From: JAVBSC01 sp031547305
GTDB lineage: Bacteria; Desulfobacterota; Desulfovibrionia; Desulfovibrionales; Desulfovibrionaceae
DNA: 64,000 nt
NCBI GenBank assembly: GCA_031547305.1
Contig: JAVBSC010000058.1
Location: 1 to 64,000, forward strand
Direction of reading: 5' to 3'
Every line of letters starts with the position of its first letter. Positions within the stretch are counted from its first letter, which is position 1. Both the position numbers and the translations under genes were made by a program. A model generated the notes under the pieces. That model was not told the origin of the DNA. It saw nothing but the letters and a program-made list of their open reading frames with translations, and made no database searches. Of the stretch, positions 38,397 to 47,798 are shown one piece after another.

Positions 38397-41114
38397 TTAT
38401 TTCTTCAGCGCTTTGAGCACGCGTTCCGGGTAAGCCGGGATGCGGGTGACTTTGGCGCCGCAGGCGTTGGTTATAGCGTTAAGGATGGAGGCGTGCGGGC
38501 TGGTGAGCGGCAGTTCGCCCACGCCGGCCGCGCCGAAGGGGCCGAACTCACGCGGGTACTCAAAGTACTCGATCTCAATGTTGTCCGGGATATCCTTAAT
38601 GTAGGGGAATCCCGCGCCCGCCAGGGTGGCGTGCTTTTTAATGTCTTCGAAGTCTTCCGTAAGCGCGAGGCCGATGCCCTGGGCGATGCCGCCCCAGATC
38701 TGGCCATCCACGACCAGGCGGTTGTTGATCTTGCCCAGATCGCAGTGGGCGGTCATCTTTTCCACCACGGTCTTGCCGGTGGCCAATTCCACGCAGACTT
38801 CGGCCATGAACACGCCGTAGGTGTAAACCATGAAGGGCTTGCCCTGGGCTTTGTCGTCGCAAGGCACCCCGGGCACGCTGTACTTACCGTTAAAGCGGGT
38901 GGGCTTGCCGGCGGTTTTGAGTTCCGCATAGTTCATGTAAGAGCCGTCCGGCTTTTTGGCCGCGGCCAGCAGGGCTTCGCAGGCCACGCGAATAGCGCCG
39001 CCCACCATAACCTGGGAGCGCGAACCGCCGGCCGGGCCGGCCACAGCATAGTTGGTGGCCGCCCAGATGTGGCGCAGGCGTTGCGGGGCCACCTTCATGG
39101 GCAGAAGGGCCTCATGGGCCGTGCCGATGGCGCCGGAATCCGCGCCCTGGCCGTGATCGCCCCAGGCTGCTTCAATGGTGATGGTGTCGTCCGGGTTCAC
39201 TTCCACGTTCACTTCCGAGCCGTCCGGGCCGTCCAGTCCGCAGCCGTAAACGCCAACGGAAATGCCCACGCCCCGCTTGTGCGTGGCGGTGGAGCCGGAT
39301 TTGGCTTTTTCCAGGGCCGCCTTGTACTTGGGCCGCATGGCTTCAAGCATGGGCTTCAGGGAGTAGGAATCCAATTCCTGGCCGGATGGGTTGGTGTCGC
39401 CCTTCTGGTAGGCGTTCAGAATGCGCAGCTCCAGAGGATCCATGTTCAGCTTTTCCGCCAGACGGTCCATGAGCAACTCGGAAGCCAGGAAGGACTGCGG
39501 GGAGCCGTAGGCTCGGAAGGCCGCGCCCCAGGCATGGTTGGTGCATACGGTCTTGCCGCTGCTCCACATGTTCGGAATGCCGTAGCCCGCGCCGATAAAC
39601 TGCGAACCGCGCAGGGTGAGCAGGTCGCCGAACTCTGAATACGGGCCGTGGTCAACGGCGAAGTCCGCTTCCATAGCCTTGATCTTGCCGGTTTTTTCCG
39701 CGGCGAAGCGGGCGGTGATATAGAACGGCGAGCGCTTGCCGGTATACTGCTGCTGCTGTTCGTAATTGTAGCCAAGGAACACCGGACGGCCGGTGGCCAT
39801 GGCGGCCACGCCCACCAGGGCTTCCATGGTCGGGCTGAACTTGTAGCCGAAGGTGCCGCCCATGGGGTTGGCCACCAGAACCAGCTTGTCCGGATCGATG
39901 CCCAGGCCGGGCGCGATCATGGCAAGGTGCAGATGCACGCCTATGGACTTGGAATGGATATACAGCTTGCCGTCGTCCCCCTGGTAGGCGAAACCGACGT
40001 CCGGCTCCATGGGCATGTGCGGCTGGCGGCTGGAAATGACGCTTTCCTCCGCGACGACCATGTTCTGGTCTTTAAAGAAAGGCTTGGTATCCCCGCCTTT
40101 TTGCAGGATCTGCTCAAAATAGACGTTGGGCGTGCCGGGGTGGATTTCAATGGCGTCTTCGGCCATGGCCGCCGGCGCGCTAAGGTAGGCGGGAAGGACT
40201 TCCAGATCCAGCTTGACCTTTTCCGCGGCCGCCACGGCGTGCTCATAGGTGGTGGCGCAGACTATGGCCACGGCGTCCCCGTACTGGAAGACTTTTTCAT
40301 CGCAAAGGATCGGGCGATCCCAGCCGTCACCCTTGTTGCTGGGGAAGGTGATCAGGCCGGTAATGCGGTTTTTGCCCTTGACGTCCTTGTGGGTGACGAT
40401 TTTGAACACTCCGGGCATTTTTTCCGCTTCCGAGGTGTCGATTCCCTTGATCTTGGCGTGAGAGACCTTGGCCTGCACCAGGGCCAGATGCAGGGTATCC
40501 GCCGGCATCTTCAGGCCAAGGTCGGCCCCGTAGTCCAGAGTGCCGGTGACTTTGCCCACGGCCGTGGGCCGGGGGTAATAGCTGCCCCAGATGCGGCCGT
40601 CCGCCGGCATCTTGAATTCCAAATCCGCTTCGCGCATTTCGCCGCGCAGCACTTTGGCCGCGTCCATAACCGCGTCCACCAGGGGGATGTACCCGGTGCA
40701 GCGACAGGCATTGCGGTGTTTCTGGAACCATTCGCGCACTTCCTCGCGGCTGGGTTTGGGGTTTTCATCCAGCAGCCCCTTGGCGGAAACAATAAAGCCC
40801 GGCGAGCAGAAGCCGCACTGAGCCCCGCCATGTTTGATCCAGGCTTTCTGGATGGGGTGGAGCTTGTCCGGCGTACCCACGCCTTCAATGGTGGTGATTT
40901 TGGCGCCTTCCGGCACCCGGCCCATTTTGGTGATGCAGGAACGCACCACTTTACCGTCCATGAGCACCGAACATACTCCGCACTGGCCCTGACCGCAGCC
41001 GATCTTGGTGCCTGTAAGGCCGAGCTGGCGGCGCAACACATCAGCCAATGTGGATTCGGCGTTCACCAGAAGATTTTTTTTAATGCCATTAATGTACACG
41101 TACTTTTTCAGCAT
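38397..41114 (-). CDS. mop: Mop-type molybdenum aldehyde oxidoreductase
   Basis: A 905-residue molybdenum hydroxylase, matching the 907-residue D. gigas aldehyde oxidoreductase in length and layout. The cluster cysteines are C40, C45, C48, C60 and C100, C103, C137, C139, the same numbers as in Mop; the catalytic glutamate is at about E867 (GVGELPLTSPH). The family oxidises aldehydes to acids at a Mo-pterin-cytosine-dinucleotide site and has no FAD domain. I start it at ATG 41114 (MLKKYVYING) because AAGGAG lies six bases upstream; the frame runs 14 codons further. It is first in a six-gene operon, behind a structured leader with a terminator-like hairpin. Confidence 0.93.
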   Translation of the reverse strand: MLKKYVYINGIKKNLLVNAESTLADVLRRQLGLTGTKIGCGQGQCGVCSVLMDGKVVRSCITKMGRVPEGAKITTIEGVGTPDKLHPIQKAWIKHGGAQCGFCSPGFIVSAKGLLDENPKPSREEVREWFQKHRNACRCTGYIPLVDAVMDAAKVLRGEMREADLEFKMPADGRIWGSYYPRPTAVGKVTGTLDYGADLGLKMPADTLHLALVQAKVSHAKIKGIDTSEAEKMPGVFKIVTHKDVKGKNRITGLITFPSNKGDGWDRPILCDEKVFQYGDAVAIVCATTYEHAVAAAEKVKLDLEVLPAYLSAPAAMAEDAIEIHPGTPNVYFEQILQKGGDTKPFFKDQNMVVAEESVISSRQPHMPMEPDVGFAYQGDDGKLYIHSKSIGVHLHLAMIAPGLGIDPDKLVLVANPMGGTFGYKFSPTMEALVGVAAMATGRPVFLGYNYEQQQQYTGKRSPFYITARFAAEKTGKIKAMEADFAVDHGPYSEFGDLLTLRGSQFIGAGYGIPNMWSSGKTVCTNHAWGAAFRAYGSPQSFLASELLMDRLAEKLNMDPLELRILNAYQKGDTNPSGQELDSYSLKPMLEAMRPKYKAALEKAKSGSTATHKRGVGISVGVYGCGLDGPDGSEVNVEVNPDDTITIEAAWGDHGQGADSGAIGTAHEALLPMKVAPQRLRHIWAATNYAVAGPAGGSRSQVMVGGAIRVACEALLAAAKKPDGSYMNYAELKTAGKPTRFNGKYSVPGVPCDDKAQGKPFMVYTYGVFMAEVCVELATGKTVVEKMTAHCDLGKINNRLVVDGQIWGGIAQGIGLALTEDFEDIKKHATLAGAGFPYIKDIPDNIEIEYFEYPREFGPFGAAGVGELPLTSPHASILNAITNACGAKVTRIPAYPERVLKALKK

Positions 41115-41168
41115 CCGGATCTCCTTTTTTATAGATGGACTTAGAGCCGGACCCACCCCCCAGGCGGG

Positions 41169-41303
41169 AAAAGCGCCTCTGAAAAGGCGCGGTGGATTTT
41201 ATGGCCATTGAGCCGATGACGCTCAACAAGGCATTACGGAAAACCACAACAAAGGCGGCGCAAAAATCCACGGCGTTTCCGGCCGGTATCCGGCACTCCC
41301 GTG
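41169..41303 (-). promoter_or_regulatory. Structured leader with terminator-like hairpin upstream of mop
   Basis: In the direction of mop transcription, a nested stem (CACGG 41303-41299 with CCGTG 41273-41269, inner GCCGG-ATA-CCGGC at 41294-41282) is followed after about 80 bases by a GCGCCT/AGGCGC hairpin (41190-41173) and TTTT, ending 54 bases before the mop start. This is the order of an attenuator or riboswitch: aptamer, terminator, gene. Molybdenum-cofactor-sensing RNAs are known to precede Mo-enzyme genes, but I cannot match the family consensus here. The hairpin might instead just end otsA transcription. Confidence 0.4.
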
Positions 41304-41369
41304 ATGCTGGCGCCTTATTTCACAATATCACAGCAAAGGCGCCCGCGCAAGGCGCATAAGCCGTAAAAC

Positions 41370-42887
41370 CTAGGCCACGCCCTCCTCATCGCCCGTCCAG
41401 GGCGGCCCAAGCCGCGCCTCCCATTCCTCCCAGTCCAGGTTGCCGGTGGGAAAATCGTTTAAATGCTTGGCAAAGGCGGCCATCAAAAAGTTATCCACCC
41501 AGCGGAAAATATCGTGGCGGCGGATAGTGCCGCGAATACGCCGCATCCTGGCGCGGCGCTCCTCCAGGGTCATGTCCACGGCCTGGCGGATGGCTGTTGC
41601 CGCGCCCACTATGTCAAAAGGGTTGACCATCAGGGCGTGGCGGTGAAACTCCATGGCCGCGCCGGCGAATTCGCTCAGGCAGAGCACCGCCTGGGAATTC
41701 AGGCTGCAGGCAGCGTACTCTTTGGCCACCAGGTTCATGCCGTCGCGCAGGGGAGTGACCATGGCCATATCCACGGCTATATAGTAGCTGACCAGTTCCT
41801 GGCGCCCCAGATTGCGGAACATATACTGCACCGGTGTCCACCCCGGCGTGGCGAACTGCCCGTTCAACTCCCCCACCATGCGCTCTATTTCCACCTTCAT
41901 GGCCTGGTACTGCGGCACTTCCTGGCGGCTGGGCACCAGCACCTGGATCATGCAAATCCGCTCGCGCAGTTCCGGATAGGTGCGCAAAGCCTCGCGCAGG
42001 GCGTTCAGACGTTGCGGAATGCCCTTGGTATAGTCCAGGCGGTCCGCGCTGAACAAAAGAAAACGATCCCCGAAGGCCTCCCTGATTTCCCTGGCCCGAT
42101 CACGCACTTCCGACTGCGCCGCCAGGCCGGCGAAAGCCCGGAAGTCTATGCTGATGGGAAAAGTGCCCAGGCGGGTTTTTCTGCCGCCGGCCGACAGGGA
42201 TGAAATGGCGCTGTTCCCCCGCTTTACCGCCTTTGGATAAAGGCGCCTGGCCACATCATAAAAGTTGCGGCGATCCCGCACTGTCTGAAAGCCCAGCAGG
42301 TCAAATTCCAGCAGCGCGTCCACCAGCTCCCTGCGCCAGGGCAGCTTTAAAAAGATATCCGCCGGCGGGAAGGGAATATGCAGAAAAAATCCGGTGCGGC
42401 GCTCCTGCCCCATCTGTTTGAGCAGCGCTGCCTGGAGCATCAAGTGGTAATCATGCACCCAGATAAAGTCATCCGCCCTGGACGCGGAAGCGGCCACCCC
42501 GGCGAACTTGGCGTTGGCCCTCTGGTAGGCGTCCCAATAAGACGGCTTGTAGTTGCTGGGCAACTGGAACTCGTGAAACAAGGGCCAGAGAATTTCATTG
42601 GAGAATCCCTGGTAAAAATCCTTTATATCCCGCTCCTCCAGCGCCACGGGCCGTAAAATATACCCGGCCTCCCGCGAAAATTCGCGCAGCAGCTTGCCCA
42701 TGCCCTTGCCGTGCGCCCCGGGCCAGCCTATCCACACCCCGCCCCGGTTTTGCAACACCGGGGCCAGGGCGGTCACCAGGCCGCCAGCGCCTTGGGAAAT
42801 AACCGGGTTCCCTTCCTCATCCCTGGAAACCGCAATGGGCAGGCGGTTGGATATGACAATCAGCTTGCGCTTATCACTCTCAGTCAT
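41370..42887 (-). CDS. otsA: Trehalose-6-phosphate synthase
   Basis: A 505-residue GT20 glycosyltransferase that joins UDP-glucose and glucose-6-phosphate. Seen: ISNRLPIAV, QGAGGLVTAL, WIGWPGAHG, FHEFQLPSNYKPSYWDAYQRAN, VHDYHLML, FFLHIPFPP, RLDYTKGIPQRL and TPLRDGMNLVAKEY. ATG 42887 overlaps the otsB stop (ATGA) with GAGAGG upstream; the longer frame has no support. It is the last gene of the trehalose operon. Trehalose here is probably a compatible solute. Confidence 0.95.
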   Translation of the reverse strand: MTESDKRKLIVISNRLPIAVSRDEEGNPVISQGAGGLVTALAPVLQNRGGVWIGWPGAHGKGMGKLLREFSREAGYILRPVALEERDIKDFYQGFSNEILWPLFHEFQLPSNYKPSYWDAYQRANAKFAGVAASASRADDFIWVHDYHLMLQAALLKQMGQERRTGFFLHIPFPPADIFLKLPWRRELVDALLEFDLLGFQTVRDRRNFYDVARRLYPKAVKRGNSAISSLSAGGRKTRLGTFPISIDFRAFAGLAAQSEVRDRAREIREAFGDRFLLFSADRLDYTKGIPQRLNALREALRTYPELRERICMIQVLVPSRQEVPQYQAMKVEIERMVGELNGQFATPGWTPVQYMFRNLGRQELVSYYIAVDMAMVTPLRDGMNLVAKEYAACSLNSQAVLCLSEFAGAAMEFHRHALMVNPFDIVGAATAIRQAVDMTLEERRARMRRIRGTIRRHDIFRWVDNFLMAAFAKHLNDFPTGNLDWEEWEARLGPPWTGDEEGVA

Positions 42888-43675
42888 GGGAACCTCTCTT
42901 GTGTAGGCCATACCCCCAAAAAAATCAGCAATTCAGCCGGCGGGCGGATGTGGAAAACCGCGGCCGTCCGGCGCGGGACGTCGCGAACCAGCACGCCCAA
43001 TCCGTCCGGCCCAAGGGCCTTAAAGGCGTCTTCGTCGGTCTGGTCGTCTCCCAGGCAGATCAGCACCGCGCCAGGATTTTCCGCGGCCAGGGCGCGCACC
43101 GCCGCACCCTTGTCCAGATCCGCCGGCCGCAGCTCCAAGCCGCCGTCAAAAGCGCGCAGTTCCAGGTCGGCCAAGCCTGCCGGCTCCTGCCAAGCCGTTC
43201 TGGCCTGGCCGAGCAGGGCCTCGCAAGCCGCCTTGGGCAGTCCACGACCATGCAGGGCCAGAGAAAGCGGCTTGAGCTCCAGTGCCCCAGACGGGCAATC
43301 CCGGAGCAGGCCGGGCGCGGTTTGCAGAAAAGCCGCCTGCTCCCGGGAAAGCGGTTTTATTCGCGACTCACCGGACAAAAGCAAGCGCTGCCCGCCGTGG
43401 CAGCCCCAGACTTCCGGGGCCGGGGAAAGGCCAAGCAGACTCGCGGCCTCCCGCGCCTCCCGGCCGCTTACAAGTATGAAGCGGCCGGGGCCCTTTACCG
43501 GCAGCCGCGCCAGAGCCTCGCGCACGCCTGGGTAAGGCCGCGCCTCCCCGCGTCTGGGATTGAACGGAGCCAGAGTGCCGTCGTAGTCCAGAAGCAGCAA
43601 CCCTGGCCGCTCGCCGGCACGGACGGCCAGGAGCAACGGATGATTCAACAACGCGCGGACCCCGGCCCGTCTCAA
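42884..43675 (-). CDS. otsB: Trehalose-6-phosphate phosphatase (HAD family)
   Basis: A 263-residue HAD phosphatase. The nucleophile motif is D30-Y-D32-G-T (LLLDYDGTLAPF), with motif II VSGRE and motif IV GDDQTDEDAF. It removes phosphate from trehalose-6-phosphate made by the next gene. The start is TTG, overlapping the treS stop as TTGA, and its own stop overlaps otsA; both junctions suggest translational coupling. No membrane or signal segment is present. Confidence 0.9.
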   Translation of the reverse strand: MRRAGVRALLNHPLLLAVRAGERPGLLLLDYDGTLAPFNPRRGEARPYPGVREALARLPVKGPGRFILVSGREAREAASLLGLSPAPEVWGCHGGQRLLLSGESRIKPLSREQAAFLQTAPGLLRDCPSGALELKPLSLALHGRGLPKAACEALLGQARTAWQEPAGLADLELRAFDGGLELRPADLDKGAAVRALAAENPGAVLICLGDDQTDEDAFKALGPDGLGVLVRDVPRRTAAVFHIRPPAELLIFLGVWPTQERFP

Positions 43676-46600
43676 GGGAAGATCCTCAGCAAAGAATGGG
43701 TTATATCCAGCAACATGGGCAGGTTTTCGGGGCTTTCCTCCAAAGCGCGTTCCAGCTTTCTTTCAATGCGCTTGAGCAGGCACAGTTCCAAAAAATGCAT
43801 AAATTCTTCATCGTTGCGCGGCAAGAATGCCGCCCCGGTGCTTTCTTCCCGGTAGCCGTCCAAAAAGGCGTTGCAGGCGGTGTAGCGCCACAATGAAAGC
43901 CAGGGGGCGAGATCGTCGCGATCCGCCGGAGTACGCTCAATGTGGGCGCGGAAAGCCTTTTCCGCCACCAGGCCGATGGAAAAGAGCATGGCCGCCACAT
44001 CGCGCAAGGGCGAGCGCTTGACGGATCGCTCCTTGACCGGCAGCCAGGCGTCGCCGTCAAAATTGACCAACAAGAAATCCTTACCCAGGTGCAGAACGTT
44101 GGCCAATCGGAAATCCCCGTGGATGCGGATGCGCTGGCCGGTTATCTCAATGTTCCGCAGGCGGGTGAAGCGTTCCAGAATGCGCTTGGCCGGAAAGCCC
44201 TTGAGCGGCGGCCGTCCGCCGTCCGTTCTGGAACGGCGGTATTTTTCCAGCCCCTGGTCCACGCGGTGGGTCTGGTTACGGGCGGTCTGGTACAGGGAGC
44301 GTAGATAAAAAGCGCTGAAGGGTTCCGGAACCATGGACGGCGTATCCAGCCCGGCCAGAACCTTATGCAGTTGCATGCACCGGCGGCCGAACTGGCGGAA
44401 AAAATCCGCTCCGTAGGCTTCCGCCATCTGGGTCTGCCGCGTTTCCGGAAGGGAAGGCGCGGCTAGTGGAGTAAGGGGCACAAAGTCCGGCGCCTCCAGG
44501 CCGCAGGCCAGGATGTCTTCAAAAAAACGGCTCAGGGTATCCAGAATGAACGTTTCGCCGTCCACCGCTCCTTGTATGTATTCCATGCCAACGGCCAGAG
44601 TCAGCGGTTCGCCGTGTATGGGCTGGTAAGACAGGCTGGCCAGCAAGCGGGGCACGCCGGGGAATTTGACCTTGGCCAGGTGTTCAAGGATTTCCACCTC
44701 CGGGTTGATCCCTTCCGTGGGGCGGCGGTAGAATTTCAAGTAGGCCAGGTTACCCAGGGCATGGGCGCAGGTATGCGCTGTCTCGCGCACACGCCGGGTC
44801 GGACCGGTGTGCCCGGCCAGAAGTTCGCGCATCAGCTTTGGCGCGTGGGTGTGTACGTGAAAAGCGCCGGAACGGCCCTGCCGTTTTCTGGACGAGCCCA
44901 GCACGGCTGTGAATAAATCCACCGCCCTTGGCTGCTGGAAGCCGTCGGTCAGGATTTTCTGGCCTCCTTTGCCCTTCAGCCGGGCCAGGGTTCTTTCCGC
45001 CCCCTGCTCGCCAGCCGCTTCTTCCCGGCGTTCGGCAAGGGCCGCGGTCATAAGCAGCCAGGTGTTCTGCAAGGCGGGAGAATACGCGTCCTCGGCCAAT
45101 ATCAGGGCGGCGTCCAGGTTGCCGCCGCTGGCGGGCAGAACGTCCACCACGGACAGCTCGCGCGGGCGCCCGATGCGGGGGAAGTTCCGCAGGGCCTGGT
45201 CCGCCAGGCTGGGAAGCACGGTTCTTTCCAGCCTGGACTGGTTGTCCCGCAGGAAGATTCCGGCCTCTTCCGTGTATTCCAGAACTATTTCCGCGGCAGT
45301 GCCCTCCAGCGTGGCCGCGGACTCGTCCCGCAACCGGAACCAGAAATAATCGTAAGGCCCCAGAGTCAGAACGTACGGGGTTTTGCCTATGACCGGAAAA
45401 CGCGTCTCGCCTTGGACTTCAAAAGGCGTGTGCCCGGCAAACTCCGCCAGGTTCAGCTCCACCACCTGGGCGAAGCGGGAAAGATTGGCCGCCACCAGGA
45501 GACGGCTTTCGCCATGCTCGCGCAAAAAGCTGAGCACCCTGGTGTTCTCGCTATGAACAAAACGGATGGAGCCCCGGCCAAGCACAGGCTGCTGGGCCTT
45601 ATATACCGCGATGAGCCGGCGCATCCACCAGAGAAACGAAGACGGACTGCGCTCCTCGGTCTCCACGTTAACAGCCTCGTAGTGGTATTCCGGGTCAATA
45701 ATCAAAGGCAGGTAGAGAGCCTGGGGGTTGGCGGCGGAAAAACCGGCGTTGCGCTCCCCGGTCCACTGCATGGGGGTGCGCACTCCGTTGCGGTCGCCCA
45801 GATAATAGTTGTCCCCCATGCCGATCTCGTCCCCGTAGTACAAGCAGGGCGTGCCGGGAAAAGAAAAAAGCAATACGTTGATCAGTTCCATTTTGCGGCG
45901 GTTTTTTTGCATCAGCGGGGCCAGGCGGCGCCGGATGCCCAGGTTCAGGCGGGCCTGGGTATTGCGCGCGTAGGCGTGGAACATGTAGTCGCGCTCTTCG
46001 TCGCTGATTTTTTCCAGGGTCAGTTCGTCGTGATTGCGCAAAAACAGAGCCCACTGGCAGTTGTCCGGAATGGCCGGGGTCTGCTCCATGATATCAATGA
46101 TCGGGTGCCGGTCTTCAAGCCACATGGACATGAAAATGCGCGGCATGAGCGGAAAATGGAAGGCCATGTGGCATTCGTCGCCCTGGCCGAAATAACTGAC
46201 CGCTTCTTCCGGCCACAGATTGGCCTCGGCCAGAAGCATACGGCCGGGAAAGCGCTCGTCAATGTGGGACCGCAATTCCTTGAGGCAGGCATGGGTTTCC
46301 GGCAGGTTTTCGCAAGTGGTGCCCGGCCGTTCGATCAGGTAGGGCACAGCGTCCAGGCGCAAGGCATCCACCCCCAGGCCCAGCCAGAAATCCACGACTT
46401 TGAGCATGGCCCGGCGCACCTGCGGGTTATCAAAGTTAAGATCCGGCTGATGGGCATAAAAACGGTGCCAGTAATAGGCCCTGGCCTGGGGATGCCAGGC
46501 CCAGTTGGAACGCTCGGAATCCTCAAAGATGATCCGCGCTTCCTGGTATGTGTCCGGCGTGTCGCTCCAGACGTAAAAGTCCCGGTGCGCGGAACCTGGC

Positions 46601-46974
46601 GGCGCGGCGCAGGCCCGCTGGAACCAGGGATGCTGATCGGAACTGTGGTTGAGCACCAGCTCGGTGATCACCCGCAGGCCGCGATCATGCGCCTCGCGCA
46701 GAAAGTGCCGAAAATCCGCCAGAGTGCCGTAATCCGGGTGGATATCCATATAGTCGGCCACATCGTAGCCATCGTCGCGCAAGGGGGAAGGATAAAAAGG
46801 CAACAGCCAGATCACTCCCACTCCAAGGCGTTCCAGGTAATCCAACTTTTCGATCAGCCCCTTGAAATCGCCTATTCCGTCTCCGTTGCCATCGGCAAAG
46901 GAACGCACATGCAGTTCATATATAATAGTATTCTGATACCAGTGGGATGTGGAAGGCGGAGCAGTCGCGGGCAT
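43672..46974 (-). CDS. treS: Trehalose synthase fused to maltokinase
   Basis: An 1100-residue fusion. Residues 1 to about 555 are a GH13 trehalose synthase (NTIIYELHVRSFADGNGDGIGDF, GVDALRLDAVPYL, LLAEANLWP, LRNHDELTLEK), which interconverts maltose and trehalose. The C-terminal ~400 residues are a maltokinase (RCMQLHKVLAGL, RIHGDFRLANVLHL, NFDGDAWLP), which makes maltose-1-phosphate from ATP and maltose. ATG 46974 follows AAGGAGG by seven bases; a GTG one codon up is a weaker choice. Maltose-1-phosphate would normally feed GlgE-type glucan synthesis, but no glgE is in the window. It heads the trehalose operon. Confidence 0.92.
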   Translation of the reverse strand: MPATAPPSTSHWYQNTIIYELHVRSFADGNGDGIGDFKGLIEKLDYLERLGVGVIWLLPFYPSPLRDDGYDVADYMDIHPDYGTLADFRHFLREAHDRGLRVITELVLNHSSDQHPWFQRACAAPPGSAHRDFYVWSDTPDTYQEARIIFEDSERSNWAWHPQARAYYWHRFYAHQPDLNFDNPQVRRAMLKVVDFWLGLGVDALRLDAVPYLIERPGTTCENLPETHACLKELRSHIDERFPGRMLLAEANLWPEEAVSYFGQGDECHMAFHFPLMPRIFMSMWLEDRHPIIDIMEQTPAIPDNCQWALFLRNHDELTLEKISDEERDYMFHAYARNTQARLNLGIRRRLAPLMQKNRRKMELINVLLFSFPGTPCLYYGDEIGMGDNYYLGDRNGVRTPMQWTGERNAGFSAANPQALYLPLIIDPEYHYEAVNVETEERSPSSFLWWMRRLIAVYKAQQPVLGRGSIRFVHSENTRVLSFLREHGESRLLVAANLSRFAQVVELNLAEFAGHTPFEVQGETRFPVIGKTPYVLTLGPYDYFWFRLRDESAATLEGTAAEIVLEYTEEAGIFLRDNQSRLERTVLPSLADQALRNFPRIGRPRELSVVDVLPASGGNLDAALILAEDAYSPALQNTWLLMTAALAERREEAAGEQGAERTLARLKGKGGQKILTDGFQQPRAVDLFTAVLGSSRKRQGRSGAFHVHTHAPKLMRELLAGHTGPTRRVRETAHTCAHALGNLAYLKFYRRPTEGINPEVEILEHLAKVKFPGVPRLLASLSYQPIHGEPLTLAVGMEYIQGAVDGETFILDTLSRFFEDILACGLEAPDFVPLTPLAAPSLPETRQTQMAEAYGADFFRQFGRRCMQLHKVLAGLDTPSMVPEPFSAFYLRSLYQTARNQTHRVDQGLEKYRRSRTDGGRPPLKGFPAKRILERFTRLRNIEITGQRIRIHGDFRLANVLHLGKDFLLVNFDGDAWLPVKERSVKRSPLRDVAAMLFSIGLVAEKAFRAHIERTPADRDDLAPWLSLWRYTACNAFLDGYREESTGAAFLPRNDEEFMHFLELCLLKRIERKLERALEESPENLPMLLDITHSLLRIFP

Positions 46975-47092
46975 CACCAGACCTCCTTGTTGCCTTTTCC
47001 GGGTTTCAAGGTAAGGGGCTTGTCCTTGTTAAGACATGAGACGGCGTTTTTATCTATCACTTTATAAATTAGATCAATGAAGTCTCCAGGGC

Positions 47093-47124
47093 AAGAAAAT
47101 AACAAGGGCGGCCTGAAGCCGCCC
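47093..47124 (-). terminator. Terminator after the secreted nitroreductase-like gene
   Basis: On the minus strand GGGCGGC (47124-47118) pairs with GCCGCCC (47112-47106) over a 5-base loop and is followed by TTGTTATTTTC. It lies 31 bases after the gene's stop, just before treS. The T-run is interrupted but adequate. Confidence 0.7.
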
Positions 47125-47154
47125 CAGCACGAGCATTGTACGGAGATGCCCTTT

Positions 47155-47769
47155 TTATTTAGGAACGCCCACCACCTGGATGATCATAACCTTATAGCCG
47201 CCCGGCAGTTTGAGCACGCCGTCCAGGGCGTCGGCCTTCTGGGCCTTGACCACGTTGCCCAGTCCGGCGGAAGCGCAGTACAGTCCAGCGTTCTGGTACA
47301 TGGACCCCACATGCATGCCGCTGTAGCGGGAATCCGCCAACGCGACGTAAAGCAGAATCAACGGCCCGCCGCCGAATTTATAGCGCGCGTCCATATCCAG
47401 AGCCAGCGCCAGTTCATTTTTTTGCGCATCGTACAGCCAGACCCCGTTGTCCATAGCCACGTACAGGGAGACTTCCTGCCTGTTGTTGGCCGTGGGCACG
47501 GTGCGCTTGCCGTCCGCCCGGTTCACGCCCCAGGCCGCCCAGAGCAGGTTGCTCAAATCCCGCTGTGATACCGGCTTGTCGCTGAATGCGCGGGTGGATT
47601 TACGTAACGCCAGCGCTTCCATGAGAGGTTTGCCGCCAGAGATGTCGGGTTTGGGCAGGGACAGGCGTTTTTCCGGCGCTTCCGCCGCCTGGCCTGAAGA
47701 AACCGAAACCAATAGCCAGGCCATGGCGCAACCGAGGCAAGCGCACAACAACACTACAAAACGAGCCAT
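47155..47769 (-). CDS. Exported SagB/nitroreductase-family flavoprotein
   Basis: A 204-residue protein with signal peptide (FVVLLCACLGCAMAWLLVSVSSGQAAEA), then the FMN-type nitroreductase fold of the SagB/ThcOx branch: LRKSTRAFSDKPVSQRDLSNLLWAAWGVNR, NRQEVSLYVAMDNGVWLYDA and GSMYQNAGLYCASAGLGNVV. It should bind FMN and oxidise or reduce a small substrate in the periplasm. No azole-peptide (RiPP) biosynthesis genes are nearby. AAGGAGGGTGGT precedes the ATG. A flavodoxin-like gene lies 29 bases upstream. Confidence 0.82.
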   Translation of the reverse strand: MARFVVLLCACLGCAMAWLLVSVSSGQAAEAPEKRLSLPKPDISGGKPLMEALALRKSTRAFSDKPVSQRDLSNLLWAAWGVNRADGKRTVPTANNRQEVSLYVAMDNGVWLYDAQKNELALALDMDARYKFGGGPLILLYVALADSRYSGMHVGSMYQNAGLYCASAGLGNVVKAQKADALDGVLKLPGGYKVMIIQVVGVPK

Positions 47770-47798
47770 ACCACCCTCCTTGCGCTATAAGATAAGTT

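Noticed and set aside
39648..41144. Open frame of 498 codons on the plus strand
   Set aside because: It is antisense to mop, which has clear cysteine and cofactor motifs. Long antisense frames arise here from GC-rich third codon positions.
45412..47067. Open frame of 551 codons on the plus strand
   Set aside because: It is the reverse complement of treS and has no independent support.
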